Source: a bacterium UBP17_UBA6191 (GTDB lineage: Bacteria > Muiribacteriota > UBA6191). Taken from it: 10,456 bases of DNA. Both the position numbers and the translations under genes were made by a program. The stretch covers positions 1-10,456 of the forward strand of contig DITF01000308.1 in assembly GCA_002422125.1 (NCBI GenBank), given 5' to 3'. The notes beneath the pieces are model-generated. The model did no database searches. It worked only from the letters and a program-made list of their open reading frames with translations, and was not told the origin of the DNA. This document shows, one piece after another, positions 1 through 6,960 of the stretch; position 1 is the stretch's first letter; every line of letters begins with the position of its first letter.

Positions 1-1100
1 CCAACAAATACGCCGAAGGCTATCCAAAAAAACGCTATTATGGCGGATGTGAATTTGTGGACGAAGTCGAAGAATTGGCCCAGTTAAGAGTTTGCCAGCT
101 TTTTTCAGCTCAGTTTGCCAATGTGCAGCCCCACTCGGGCTCAGGGGCAAATATGGCCGTATATGAGGCTTTGTTGCAAAAGGGCGATACCGTCCTGGGA
201 ATGAATTTATCTCAGGGTGGACACCTGACTCATGGATCTCCCGCGAGCTTTTCTGGACAGCATTATCGGGTGATTCCTTATGGATTAAATGAGGAAGAGA
301 TTCTGGATTATGATGCCATGAGAAATCTGGCTTTGGAGCATAAACCCAAAATGATTATAGCTGGAGCCTCAGCTTATTCCCAGATTCTGGACTTTGCCAA
401 ATTTCGTGAGGTAGCCGATGAGGTAGGAGCTATCCTACTCGTGGATATGGCCCATATTGCTGGATTGGTGGCGGCAGGGTTACATCCCAACCCGGTTGGG
501 GTGGCCCATGTGGTTACTTCCACAACTCACAAAACACTACGGGGTCCTAGAGGCGGTCTGATTCTAACCAATGACGAGGAAATGATTCAGAAGATCAATA
601 AGGCAATTTTTCCTGGAATTCAGGGAGGGCCTTTGATGCATGTTATAGCGGCCAAGGCCGTGGCGTTTTTTGAGGCTTTAAAACCAGAGTTTGTAACTTA
701 TCAGAAGGCCGTACTGGAAAACGCCAGTGTCCTGGCTCAGGAGTTGGCTCAATACGGACTAAGGCCCGTTTCAGGTGGCACTCAAAATCATCTGGCCCTG
801 ATTGATTTATCAGCCCTGGATATTTCCGGCAAAAAGGCGGAAGCCGTCTTGCAATCCGTGCATATTACGGTAAATAAAAATACCATTCCCAAAGAAACCC
901 GTTCTCCATTTATTACCTCTGGAATCAGGGTAGGAACTCCTGCCATCACCACTAGAGGTATGAAAAAGGAGCATATGGCACAAGTCGCCAAGTGGATGTT
1001 TGAGGCGATTTCATCCATTAAAAATGAGTCTAGGCTAACAGAAATTGCCAACGAGGTTTCGGGATTTGCGAATCAGTTCCCGATCCCTGGTCAGGAATAA
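1..1100 (+). CDS. glyA: Serine hydroxymethyltransferase (5'-truncated)
   Basis: This PLP enzyme interconverts serine and glycine while passing a one-carbon unit to or from tetrahydrofolate in the cytoplasm. The frame is open from base 3 to the stop at 1098-1100, giving 365 visible residues; roughly 50 N-terminal residues lie upstream of the window. The visible part begins with the family segment NKYAEGYPKKRYYGG, followed by the GGHLTHG motif. The aspartate in VDMAHIAGL contacts the PLP ring in this family. STTHKTLRGPRGG carries the PLP-binding lysine, encoded at 531-533. FPGIQGGP and GIRVGTPAITTRG follow. All expected motifs are intact, so the enzyme should be active. An internal GTG at base 57 is only an in-frame valine, not a start. 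gcvH follows after 12 bases, so both genes probably share a transcript for glycine/C1 metabolism. Confidence 0.97.
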   Translation, partial: NKYAEGYPKKRYYGGCEFVDEVEELAQLRVCQLFSAQFANVQPHSGSGANMAVYEALLQKGDTVLGMNLSQGGHLTHGSPASFSGQHYRVIPYGLNEEEILDYDAMRNLALEHKPKMIIAGASAYSQILDFAKFREVADEVGAILLVDMAHIAGLVAAGLHPNPVGVAHVVTSTTHKTLRGPRGGLILTNDEEMIQKINKAIFPGIQGGPLMHVIAAKAVAFFEALKPEFVTYQKAVLENASVLAQELAQYGLRPVSGGTQNHLALIDLSALDISGKKAEAVLQSVHITVNKNTIPKETRSPFITSGIRVGTPAITTRGMKKEHMAQVAKWMFEAISSIKNESRLTEIANEVSGFANQFPIPGQE

Positions 1101-1112
1101 AGGAGTGAGGTT

Positions 1113-1496
1113 GTGAAAGCGGAAGAACTACGATATACAAAAGATCATGAATGGGCATCTATTCCTCAGAACGGAAAATGTCTGGTGGGTATTAGTGATC
1201 ATGCTCAAAAAGAGTTAGGCGATATTGTCTATGTTGAGGAAGCACAAACAGGTAAGCTGGTTTCGGCTGGGGATGCTTCTAGCACCGTAGAATCGGTCAA
1301 GGCAGCTTCCGATATTTATGCTCCACTGTCTGGTACTATCTGCCGCTTCAATACAGAGCTAAACAACAATCCGTCTTTGGTCAACGTGGACCCCTTGGGT
1401 GCAGGATGGTTGTTTGAACTGGAGGGTGTCGCGGTCGCAGATTGGGAATCGCTTATGAGTTATGAAGATTATCAGGGATATCTGACAAGTCTATAA
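1113..1496 (+). CDS. gcvH: Glycine cleavage system H protein
   Basis: GcvH is the small cytoplasmic carrier whose lipoyl arm shuttles the aminomethyl group from glycine between the P, T and L proteins. The product has 127 residues, normal for the family. The N-terminus (ELRYTKDHEW) and the lipoyl hairpin segment VESVKAASDIYAPLSG are characteristic. The lysine to be lipoylated is K63, encoded at 1299-1301. The later stretch NNNPSLVNVDPLGAGWL is also typical. The GTG start at 1113 is preceded by AAGGAG at 1100-1105 with a 7-base spacer. It sits 12 bases after glyA and 10 bases before a lipoyl/octanoyl transferase gene, so glycine breakdown, the serine link and carrier modification are grouped. 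Genes for the P, T and L proteins are not seen in the window. Confidence 0.97.
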   Translation: MKAEELRYTKDHEWASIPQNGKCLVGISDHAQKELGDIVYVEEAQTGKLVSAGDASSTVESVKAASDIYAPLSGTICRFNTELNNNPSLVNVDPLGAGWLFELEGVAVADWESLMSYEDYQGYLTSL

Positions 1497-1506
1497 GAGC
1501 CTGTAC

Positions 1507-2211
1507 ATGTATCTGGTTCAGGAAAGCCCACTCAGCATGCAAGAGAGCATGGATTTGGATGAGAGCCTAATAAATCTTGATTTGGACGAGCCTGTATTGC
1601 GGATTTATTGTCCTCAAAAGCCGGTTTTGACTCTGGGCCGTTTTCAGAAACCCGAGATTGAGATGGATCTGAATTTTGTTCGCGAAGCTGGTATTGAGTG
1701 TGCCCGTAGAATTACCGGGGGCAAGGCACTTCTGCATGACGGTGGGATCACATATACAATCGTGGTTCCTCGTGTTTTGGTTTCAGACACGGTTTCGGAC
1801 AGTTACCGTGAGCTGAGTCTGCCAGTTTATAATGCCATAAGCTCTTTGGAGCCACGGGTAAACTGGCCTGGTAAGGCTGATTGTAATGGTACATCTCTGG
1901 GTTTTTCGGCATGTTTTGCCCAGCAGGAAGTCGAGACTGTGACTTTTTGTGGGCGCAAGGTAGTAGGTAGTGCCCAGAGGCGAAATCGATACAGGGTTTT
2001 ACAGCATGGTGAAATTAATGTGATGAAGCCTTCCTTAAGCGAGCCCTGGAGATTGTTTGTTGGTATTAAGCCTGAGGAATATCAGGCGCGGGTCGGGTAT
2101 CTGAATCATCTGAACCGAGAAGAATTGATAGCTGTATTGAAGAAGCATTTTGCCCAATCCTTTGGTACACTAAAACCTTTGTTTCGAAAGGGGTCCTTAT
2201 GGAGCCAGTGA
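1507..2211 (+). CDS. Octanoyl/lipoyl-protein transferase, LipM/LplA family
   Basis: This 234-residue protein belongs to the biotin/lipoate protein-ligase fold. It probably places octanoyl or lipoyl groups on carrier lysines such as GcvH K63. An LRIY...TLGRFQ segment lies near residues 31-47, followed by the family RRxTGG...H motif (R67, R68, H77). A Cys-Phe pair at C136-F137 lies where LipM enzymes carry their catalytic cysteine. GRKVVGSAQ (K151) is followed by LQHGEI, where ligases and transferases keep a conserved lysine. The cysteine and the lack of a C-terminal accessory domain favour an octanoyl transferase (LipM type) over an ATP-dependent lipoate ligase, but a ligase is not excluded. 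The ATG at 1507 is chosen because the YLVQESPLSMQESMDLDESL stretch matches the usual family N-terminus; only a weak AAGAG precedes it. The 3' end overlaps the next small gene by 13 bases. Confidence 0.82.
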   Translation: MYLVQESPLSMQESMDLDESLINLDLDEPVLRIYCPQKPVLTLGRFQKPEIEMDLNFVREAGIECARRITGGKALLHDGGITYTIVVPRVLVSDTVSDSYRELSLPVYNAISSLEPRVNWPGKADCNGTSLGFSACFAQQEVETVTFCGRKVVGSAQRRNRYRVLQHGEINVMKPSLSEPWRLFVGIKPEEYQARVGYLNHLNREELIAVLKKHFAQSFGTLKPLFRKGSLWSQ

Positions 2212-2375
2212 AATCTGCGCCAGATGGTTTAATTGCTCGTCCACCTGAAGAGGAATTTGAGGATTTTGTTCGTCTTCAGATTAAGATTCTGACAAGACTA
2301 GGTGAGTCGGATCAAATAGATAGCCATCTTAAAGCTCTGGAACTAGGCAAACAATTGCTTAAGGAGCAGAAATGA
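2199..2375 (+). CDS. Small hypothetical protein (58 aa), coupled to Rad50-like gene
   Basis: I do not recognise this 58-residue product. The reading frame begins with ATG at 2199, inside the last codons of the upstream transferase gene. A clear AAAGGGG ribosome-binding site lies at about 2188-2193, with a spacer of about 6 bases. Its stop codon TGA (2373-2375) overlaps the ATG of the following ATPase gene (2372-2374) in an ATGA arrangement typical of translational coupling. The protein is soluble, with a proline-containing acidic N-terminal part (residues about 8-20) and a likely amphipathic helical remainder (FVRLQIKILTRLG, then residues 38-58 ending in KQLLKEQK). There is no signal peptide, membrane segment or cysteine. 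A role as a partner or regulator of the downstream ATPase is inferred from coupling alone. Without this gene, about 160 bases would lie between lipM and the ATPase gene. Confidence 0.7.
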   Translation: MEPVKSAPDGLIARPPEEEFEDFVRLQIKILTRLGESDQIDSHLKALELGKQLLKEQK

Positions 2376-5083
2376 TTGTCCGAGCCATTTATCTACGCAA
2401 TTTCCTGCGCTTTGTGGAGTTGTCTTTGTCCCAAATCCCCGCTGATGGAGTTATTGGCATTGTAGGCGAAAACGAATCAGGCAAATCTACGATTTTGGAA
2501 GGTATCTGTTTTTCTCTTTATGGCAGGACCGTAAAAGTCACGGAAAATGAGGTTGTCAGGCTCATTCACTGGAGATCATCGGAGCTGGAAACACGACTGG
2601 ATTTTCTGGTGGGCACAGATTGCTACAGGGTTGTCAGGCACTATGACCGACATGGGGGCAGAAGAGCCCTGCTTTATTCTTTAAACAATGAGTCCGAGGT
2701 TCTGGTCTGTGAAGGACTGGATGAGGTTGACGCAAAAATTGAATCCTTGGTGCGAATTTCTTTTCCTGTATTTTGTAATTCGTTTTATCTGGGCCAGAAA
2801 GAGTTATCTCATTTGTTTGAAAATCGGGCCAGTTCCATCGAAGTGATGGAGGAGATGACGGGCTTGGCTCGTCTAAAAAAGGCGCATGCAGCCACGGCCG
2901 AAAAGATTCCCCAGTTGCAGGACAGAATCACAGATCTACATTCTCAAATCGCCGTTGCTCGTGTTCAAGCCCAGCATCAGGAGGAATTGTTATCTGAGAA
3001 GGCCACGATTCAGTCCGATCGGCAAAGGCAGGAAGAGAGGCTTAAATCTATTTCTGAGAAGGAAAGACAGGAAGCAACAAATCTGAAATTGGTTGAGAGT
3101 TTAAAAGGCAGTGTGCTGAGGTTGTCCCAGACTTACCGCAAAATGATACATGAGTTTTTTGGGGTTGAAATTCTCAGAAGGCTCGGAAATGCCTCAGGGG
3201 TATTTTTATGGCTTCTGGATGCAGCCCAATCTCGAGTTAAAGCTTTAAAGGCTGAAGCAGACGAACTTTCTCGTGCAATTGAAATTCAGGAGCAGTCGCT
3301 TAGTTCTTCTTCAGGGTTACAGGAACGACTTAAGTCGGTGGCTCTTTTGGTAGAAGAGAGAGTATTACAGATTCAGCGCAATCTTCGTTCCCATTTTGGT
3401 TCTCAGAATATGCGAAGCTATTTGCTTCCTGACACCTTAAAAGACAAGCAGATTCTATTGCAGAGCCATGCTGAACTTCTGGGAGAACAAGCGCAAAAAG
3501 AGGCCAGAGCCTATAATTTTTCCCTCATCCTTTTATTAGTGTATGGGATCGGACTTTTGGCTTTGTTTTTAGAGTATGGGACTACAGGCGTAGTCAGTCT
3601 TGCCCCTTCCCATAAATTTGGGCTTGGGCTCTTTCTGGGTTGTGGTGGGTTGTTGCTGGTCTGCCTTTTGGTTTACAAAAATGTATCCCTCAAAGAGTCC
3701 AAGGATGCACTTTCCCGTCTGGAATTGAATCGTTTAAATGTTGAGAAGGAGCTACAAGCCGAGTTGGAAGAAATGTCAGTTCTTCAGAGTTTCTCTCCGG
3801 AACAAATTTATAAACTTGAGGATTTGACGCAGTTTAGAGCCCAGGTTTCCTATGAAAAGTTACGCTCCGTAATTGGGGATTTGATTCGTGATCAGGAGTC
3901 TCATCCTGAGAGCTTTAAGATTGCGGCTCGTGAATTGAAGCAGGAAAAAGAGGCCATAGCTCAAAAAGAGGCCCAGTTAAGAAACTTGCATCTGGAAATT
4001 CAATCTATGGAATCTTTGCTTTTGGAATATCAAAGTCTTAGAGCCGAGGTTGAATCCTGGAGTTTTATCAAAAAGCATGTGGCTGAGTCCTCTTTAGTGG
4101 GAGCTACTCAGGTTTTACAGGCAGCCAGAGACATTTTCAGACTCAGAGAGCTTTTGAGAGGAGATTTTTCCCACAGAACCGAAAGCCTGAGTATTCTGAG
4201 CAAACAGTACAATGATGAGCTTGATGCTGTAGTGAGAACCTTTAAAGAACACTCCGAGCTTTTACCATCCATTTGGGATGAAAAACGCCTCAGATTTAAC
4301 GAATCCCCTGAAAGATACTGTGATCTTGATCTCATGGGTCTAATTGCAAAACAAAGGGAGATGCAGGCTCTTGAGGATCATTTTGTAAATCTGTTGCACA
4401 GTTGGATGGATAAAGTACATAAGGTTCAGGAGTCCTATTTGCGCGAAGAAATGGGGAAACAATCCTCGGAGCAAAGACTTAAATTTATGGATGAGGCTTT
4501 GGAAAAAATGCGCAAGGTTGAAAAGCGCAGGGCAGAGTCATTACAGAAGTTATCCCTGCTAGAAAATGAGCTGGAAGTTGCTCACATGGCCCTGGAAGAG
4601 AACGGTGTATTGTTAAAGCTTTTGCAGGGAACCATTGATTCACTGAGAGCTAGACTCAGTCCTAATCTGTCTCGTTTTATAGGCTCCATTCTGCCTCGAA
4701 TCACCAATGGACGGTATGATAGAGTCAAGGTCAGCCTTGATTTGGAAATCACGGTTTTTTCTCCAGAAAAAGAGGGGTTTGTTGATTTTATGGCCTTAAG
4801 CGGAGGCACAGCCGATCAATTGCTAATCTGTTTACGGCTGGCCTTTGCGGCTTCTTTGTTGCAGACTCGATTTGATTCAGAAACCCGACAGTTTTTGTTT
4901 CTGGATGAACCATTAGCGGCTTTTGATGCAAAGAGAGCTTCACAGTTTCTTGACTTAATCCGCGAGTTTCATTCCGGTTTTAAACAGACTTTTTTGGTCA
5001 CACATAATCAGCAGTTATTAAGTCAGTTTAAGACGATTATTCGTACTGGTGGAGATAAGGCAGTGATTGAGGTTAACAGTTAA
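2372..5083 (+). CDS. Rad50/SbcC-like (YhaN-type) ATPase with central transmembrane hairpin
   Basis: This 903-residue protein has the split ABC ATPase head of the SMC/Rad50 superfamily. The N-terminal half-head has Walker A GENESGKST (residues 32-40) and a Q-loop glutamine in YLGQKEL (Q142). The C-terminal half-head has the signature LSGG (809-812), Walker B FLFLDEP (D845, E846) and a switch histidine in LVTHNQ (H878). Between them lie long Glu/Lys/Gln-rich coiled-coil segments (about 165-375 and 440-765). At the centre sit two hydrophobic helices, about 383-400 and 416-435 (bases 3518-3676), instead of the CxxC zinc hook of Rad50/SbcC. All nucleotide-binding motifs look intact. Family knowledge suggests ATP-driven DNA or nucleoprotein handling with a nuclease, but no SbcD/Mre11/YhaO gene is adjacent. 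A membrane-anchored YhaN-like protein is my best reading; the substrate is unknown. The start is coupled to the 58-residue gene upstream. Confidence 0.85.
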   Translation: MIVRAIYLRNFLRFVELSLSQIPADGVIGIVGENESGKSTILEGICFSLYGRTVKVTENEVVRLIHWRSSELETRLDFLVGTDCYRVVRHYDRHGGRRALLYSLNNESEVLVCEGLDEVDAKIESLVRISFPVFCNSFYLGQKELSHLFENRASSIEVMEEMTGLARLKKAHAATAEKIPQLQDRITDLHSQIAVARVQAQHQEELLSEKATIQSDRQRQEERLKSISEKERQEATNLKLVESLKGSVLRLSQTYRKMIHEFFGVEILRRLGNASGVFLWLLDAAQSRVKALKAEADELSRAIEIQEQSLSSSSGLQERLKSVALLVEERVLQIQRNLRSHFGSQNMRSYLLPDTLKDKQILLQSHAELLGEQAQKEARAYNFSLILLLVYGIGLLALFLEYGTTGVVSLAPSHKFGLGLFLGCGGLLLVCLLVYKNVSLKESKDALSRLELNRLNVEKELQAELEEMSVLQSFSPEQIYKLEDLTQFRAQVSYEKLRSVIGDLIRDQESHPESFKIAARELKQEKEAIAQKEAQLRNLHLEIQSMESLLLEYQSLRAEVESWSFIKKHVAESSLVGATQVLQAARDIFRLRELLRGDFSHRTESLSILSKQYNDELDAVVRTFKEHSELLPSIWDEKRLRFNESPERYCDLDLMGLIAKQREMQALEDHFVNLLHSWMDKVHKVQESYLREEMGKQSSEQRLKFMDEALEKMRKVEKRRAESLQKLSLLENELEVAHMALEENGVLLKLLQGTIDSLRARLSPNLSRFIGSILPRITNGRYDRVKVSLDLEITVFSPEKEGFVDFMALSGGTADQLLICLRLAFAASLLQTRFDSETRQFLFLDEPLAAFDAKRASQFLDLIREFHSGFKQTFLVTHNQQLLSQFKTIIRTGGDKAVIEVNS

Positions 5084-5089
5084 GGGGGG
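5082..5089 (+). promoter_or_regulatory. Ribosome-binding site deciding the dnaG start
   Basis: The run AAGGGGGG begins within the stop codon of the ATPase gene and lies 4 bases before a TTG at 5094. It supports TTG 5094 as the dnaG start rather than the in-frame TTG at 5067, which has only AAGG 6 bases upstream. Confidence 0.6.
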
Positions 5090-5093
5090 CGTT

Positions 5094-6890
5094 TTGCGCC
5101 AGCGGATTCCCCAGGATTTGATTGAATCTGTACTTGAGGCCACCGATATAGTTGAGCTGATTGGTCAGCATGTGCACCTTAAGCGAGCTGGTGGGTCGTA
5201 TCGAGGGCTATGTCCTTTCCACCAGGAGAATTCCCCTTCATTTTTTGTGCATCCCTCCAAGCGTATTTTTAAGTGTTTTGGCTGCGGAGTGGGGGGAAAT
5301 GTCATTTCTTTTCTGATGAAAATTTCCCAAAGAGGGTTTATTCCTGTGATTCAGGAGCTAGGGGAAAAAGCCGGGATTGCTGTACTTGAGGAGCAGAATC
5401 AGGGGCTTTATTTTCGCTTGTTACGGTTACACGAGCTAGCCCAGAGATTTTTTCTGTCTTCTTTTGAATCCAATAAAGTTGCTCAGGAATATGCCCATAG
5501 CCGTGGTTTGGACAAAAAAGCTCTTTTGCATTTTGGCATTGGATTCGCTCCTGATGGTTGGGATGGATTATCACAGTTTCTTTTGAAACACGAACCAGAT
5601 TGTCCCTCTGAAGTCCTCGAACAGTCAGGACTTGTCTCAATGCGTCGGCAGGGGGGCTTTGTGGATCGGTTTCGCAATCGCCTGATGTTTCCGATTCGTG
5701 ACTCCCGCTCCCGGGTCGTGGCCTTTGGTGGTCGAATTCTGCCAGGTAGTGATAAAGAAGCCAAGTATTTAAACAGCCCTGAGACTCCCTTGTTTGAGAA
5801 GGGAAAGACTCTTTATAACTGGGACACGGTATTGGCTTTACCATCTGAGGCCAGAGGCAGAGCTATTCTGGTGGTGGAAGGTTATCTGGATGTGATTTCC
5901 ATGTGGCAACAGGGGTTTTGTGAGGTGGTAGCTCCACTGGGTACTGGTTTTACGCCAGCCCAAGTCAAGCTTCTTGAGGATTTATACCAAGAGGTGCAAC
6001 TGGTATTTGATGGAGATTTGGCTGGTTCCACGGCAACCCTTAGAGCAGTTGAAAGAATGCTTAACTCCAATATGATTGTGAGAGCGGTCAGGCTACCAGA
6101 GGGCCTGGATCCTCAGGACTATTTGAACCGCCAAGGACCAGTGGAATTTAAAGCTCTTTTGTCCCATGCTTCCAACGCCCTACGATTTTATTGTGAGGAA
6201 GTGCTTAAGGAGCATGATTTGGAAGAGAGACAGGACAAGGAGAGGGCCTGGAGAAGACTGGTTACATTTTTTCAGGGCTTAAACCGAACTCTGGTGCAAG
6301 GCGGGGAGCTGGTAAATGAGCCTGAATTGGTGAGTTGGTTGACCAGACTATTTTCTGTCGATGAAAAAATTTTACGCAGTAAGTTGTTTAGCTTGGCCAC
6401 AGGTTCCAGTGATTCCTCGACCGTCGATTTTGCCCTGGCTGCTTCACGACCCATCGCGCCCCAGACAGAAAAGGGGCTCAGGCTTTTGTGGTGGGCTCAT
6501 CACTCAGATGCTTGCATGCAGATTTTGGTTCAGTATTTAAATGAGTTAAATTTTTCTGAGCCAGTCCTTAAGGAGTACTTGGAGGCCATCTCCACTATTC
6601 CTAAGCCCAAGGCCGTTCAGGTTCTAGCGGAATGTGGTTCGGAGTTAGGTTCCTGGCTTAGTGCCGAAATGATGAAAGATTCCGGTGAGGCAGATGGGTC
6701 AGCTCCAGAGGCACATGAATACTTTCGCGCCATTCGTGAATATTGTATTGAGGATTTAAAGATCCAGATTTCGCTTTTACTACGAGAGCTGGAACAAGAG
6801 GGACACAGTGAGGAAAAAATTTCTGAGCTGCAACGGCTGAGAAAGGCTAAACTACAACAACGAAATCAGTGGATTGTACGCAAAAATTAA
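5094..6890 (+). CDS. dnaG: DNA primase
   Basis: DnaG makes the RNA primers for replication and works with the DnaB helicase at the fork. With the TTG start at 5094 the product has 598 residues, normal for the family. The zinc-binding domain has CPFH (C40, H43) and CFGC (C61, C64), the same spacing and numbering I recall for well-studied primases, which supports this start. The basic RNA-polymerase region includes RFRNRLMFPI and VVAFGGRIL (about 192-215). The TOPRIM domain has VEGYLD (E262) and FDGDLAG (D306, D308), the metal-binding acidic residues. The C-terminal third is poorly conserved, as usual, and should bind the helicase. A longer form from TTG 5067 would add nine residues and overlap the upstream gene by 17 bases. 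Its translation follows directly on the ATPase gene, so the two are probably cotranscribed. rpoD follows after 70 bases. Confidence 0.96.
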   Translation: MRQRIPQDLIESVLEATDIVELIGQHVHLKRAGGSYRGLCPFHQENSPSFFVHPSKRIFKCFGCGVGGNVISFLMKISQRGFIPVIQELGEKAGIAVLEEQNQGLYFRLLRLHELAQRFFLSSFESNKVAQEYAHSRGLDKKALLHFGIGFAPDGWDGLSQFLLKHEPDCPSEVLEQSGLVSMRRQGGFVDRFRNRLMFPIRDSRSRVVAFGGRILPGSDKEAKYLNSPETPLFEKGKTLYNWDTVLALPSEARGRAILVVEGYLDVISMWQQGFCEVVAPLGTGFTPAQVKLLEDLYQEVQLVFDGDLAGSTATLRAVERMLNSNMIVRAVRLPEGLDPQDYLNRQGPVEFKALLSHASNALRFYCEEVLKEHDLEERQDKERAWRRLVTFFQGLNRTLVQGGELVNEPELVSWLTRLFSVDEKILRSKLFSLATGSSDSSTVDFALAASRPIAPQTEKGLRLLWWAHHSDACMQILVQYLNELNFSEPVLKEYLEAISTIPKPKAVQVLAECGSELGSWLSAEMMKDSGEADGSAPEAHEYFRAIREYCIEDLKIQISLLLRELEQEGHSEEKISELQRLRKAKLQQRNQWIVRKN

Positions 6891-6907
6891 ATAATTGGAG
6901 CAAGTCA

Positions 6908-6942
6908 TTGAAAAAAACTAAACTCATGCGTATAATTCCCCA
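6908..6942 (+). promoter_or_regulatory. Sigma70-type promoter of rpoD
   Basis: A -35 element TTGAAA (6908-6913, five of six consensus bases) and a perfect -10 element TATAAT (6931-6936) are separated by exactly 17 bases. Transcription should begin near A6942, leaving a leader of only about 19 bases before the rpoD ATG. The promoter lies wholly in the dnaG-rpoD gap. It would let rpoD and the genes after it be transcribed separately from dnaG, by RpoD itself. I saw no operator repeat or terminator hairpin in the rest of the gap. Confidence 0.8.
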
Positions 6943-6951
6943 TCTACTTTT

Positions 6952-6958
6952 GAGGTGA
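6952..6958 (+). promoter_or_regulatory. Ribosome-binding site of rpoD
   Basis: GAGGTGA matches the 16S rRNA 3' end. Its GAGG core ends 5 bases before ATG 6961. The in-frame GTG at 6955 lies inside this site, so it is unlikely to be the start. Confidence 0.6.
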
Positions 6959-6960
6959 CT

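Noticed and set aside
2199..2375. The 58-residue protein as the exonuclease VII small subunit (XseB).
   Set aside because: The size and helical character are roughly similar, but the XseB pattern (FEeal..LE.iv..LE) is not visible and no xseA is adjacent.
3611..3676. Two cysteines in the second hydrophobic helix of the ATPase (C424 and C431) as a possible zinc hook.
   Set aside because: They are seven residues apart inside a hydrophobic helix, not a CxxC at a coiled-coil turn, so they do not form a Rad50-type hook.
5067..5093. Upstream TTG at 5067 as the dnaG start.
   Set aside because: It would overlap the ATPase gene and add nine residues not seen in the family. TTG 5094 has a stronger ribosome-binding site and gives the usual zinc-site numbering.
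5338..5844. A 168-codon open frame on the minus strand.
   Set aside because: It lies entirely within dnaG, which has intact zinc and TOPRIM motifs. Its translation shows no domain or protein-like pattern, so it is an antisense shadow.
6891..6960. A terminator between dnaG and rpoD.
   Set aside because: The A-run at 6911-6917 is part of the promoter spacer region. No GC-rich inverted repeat followed by a T-run is visible.
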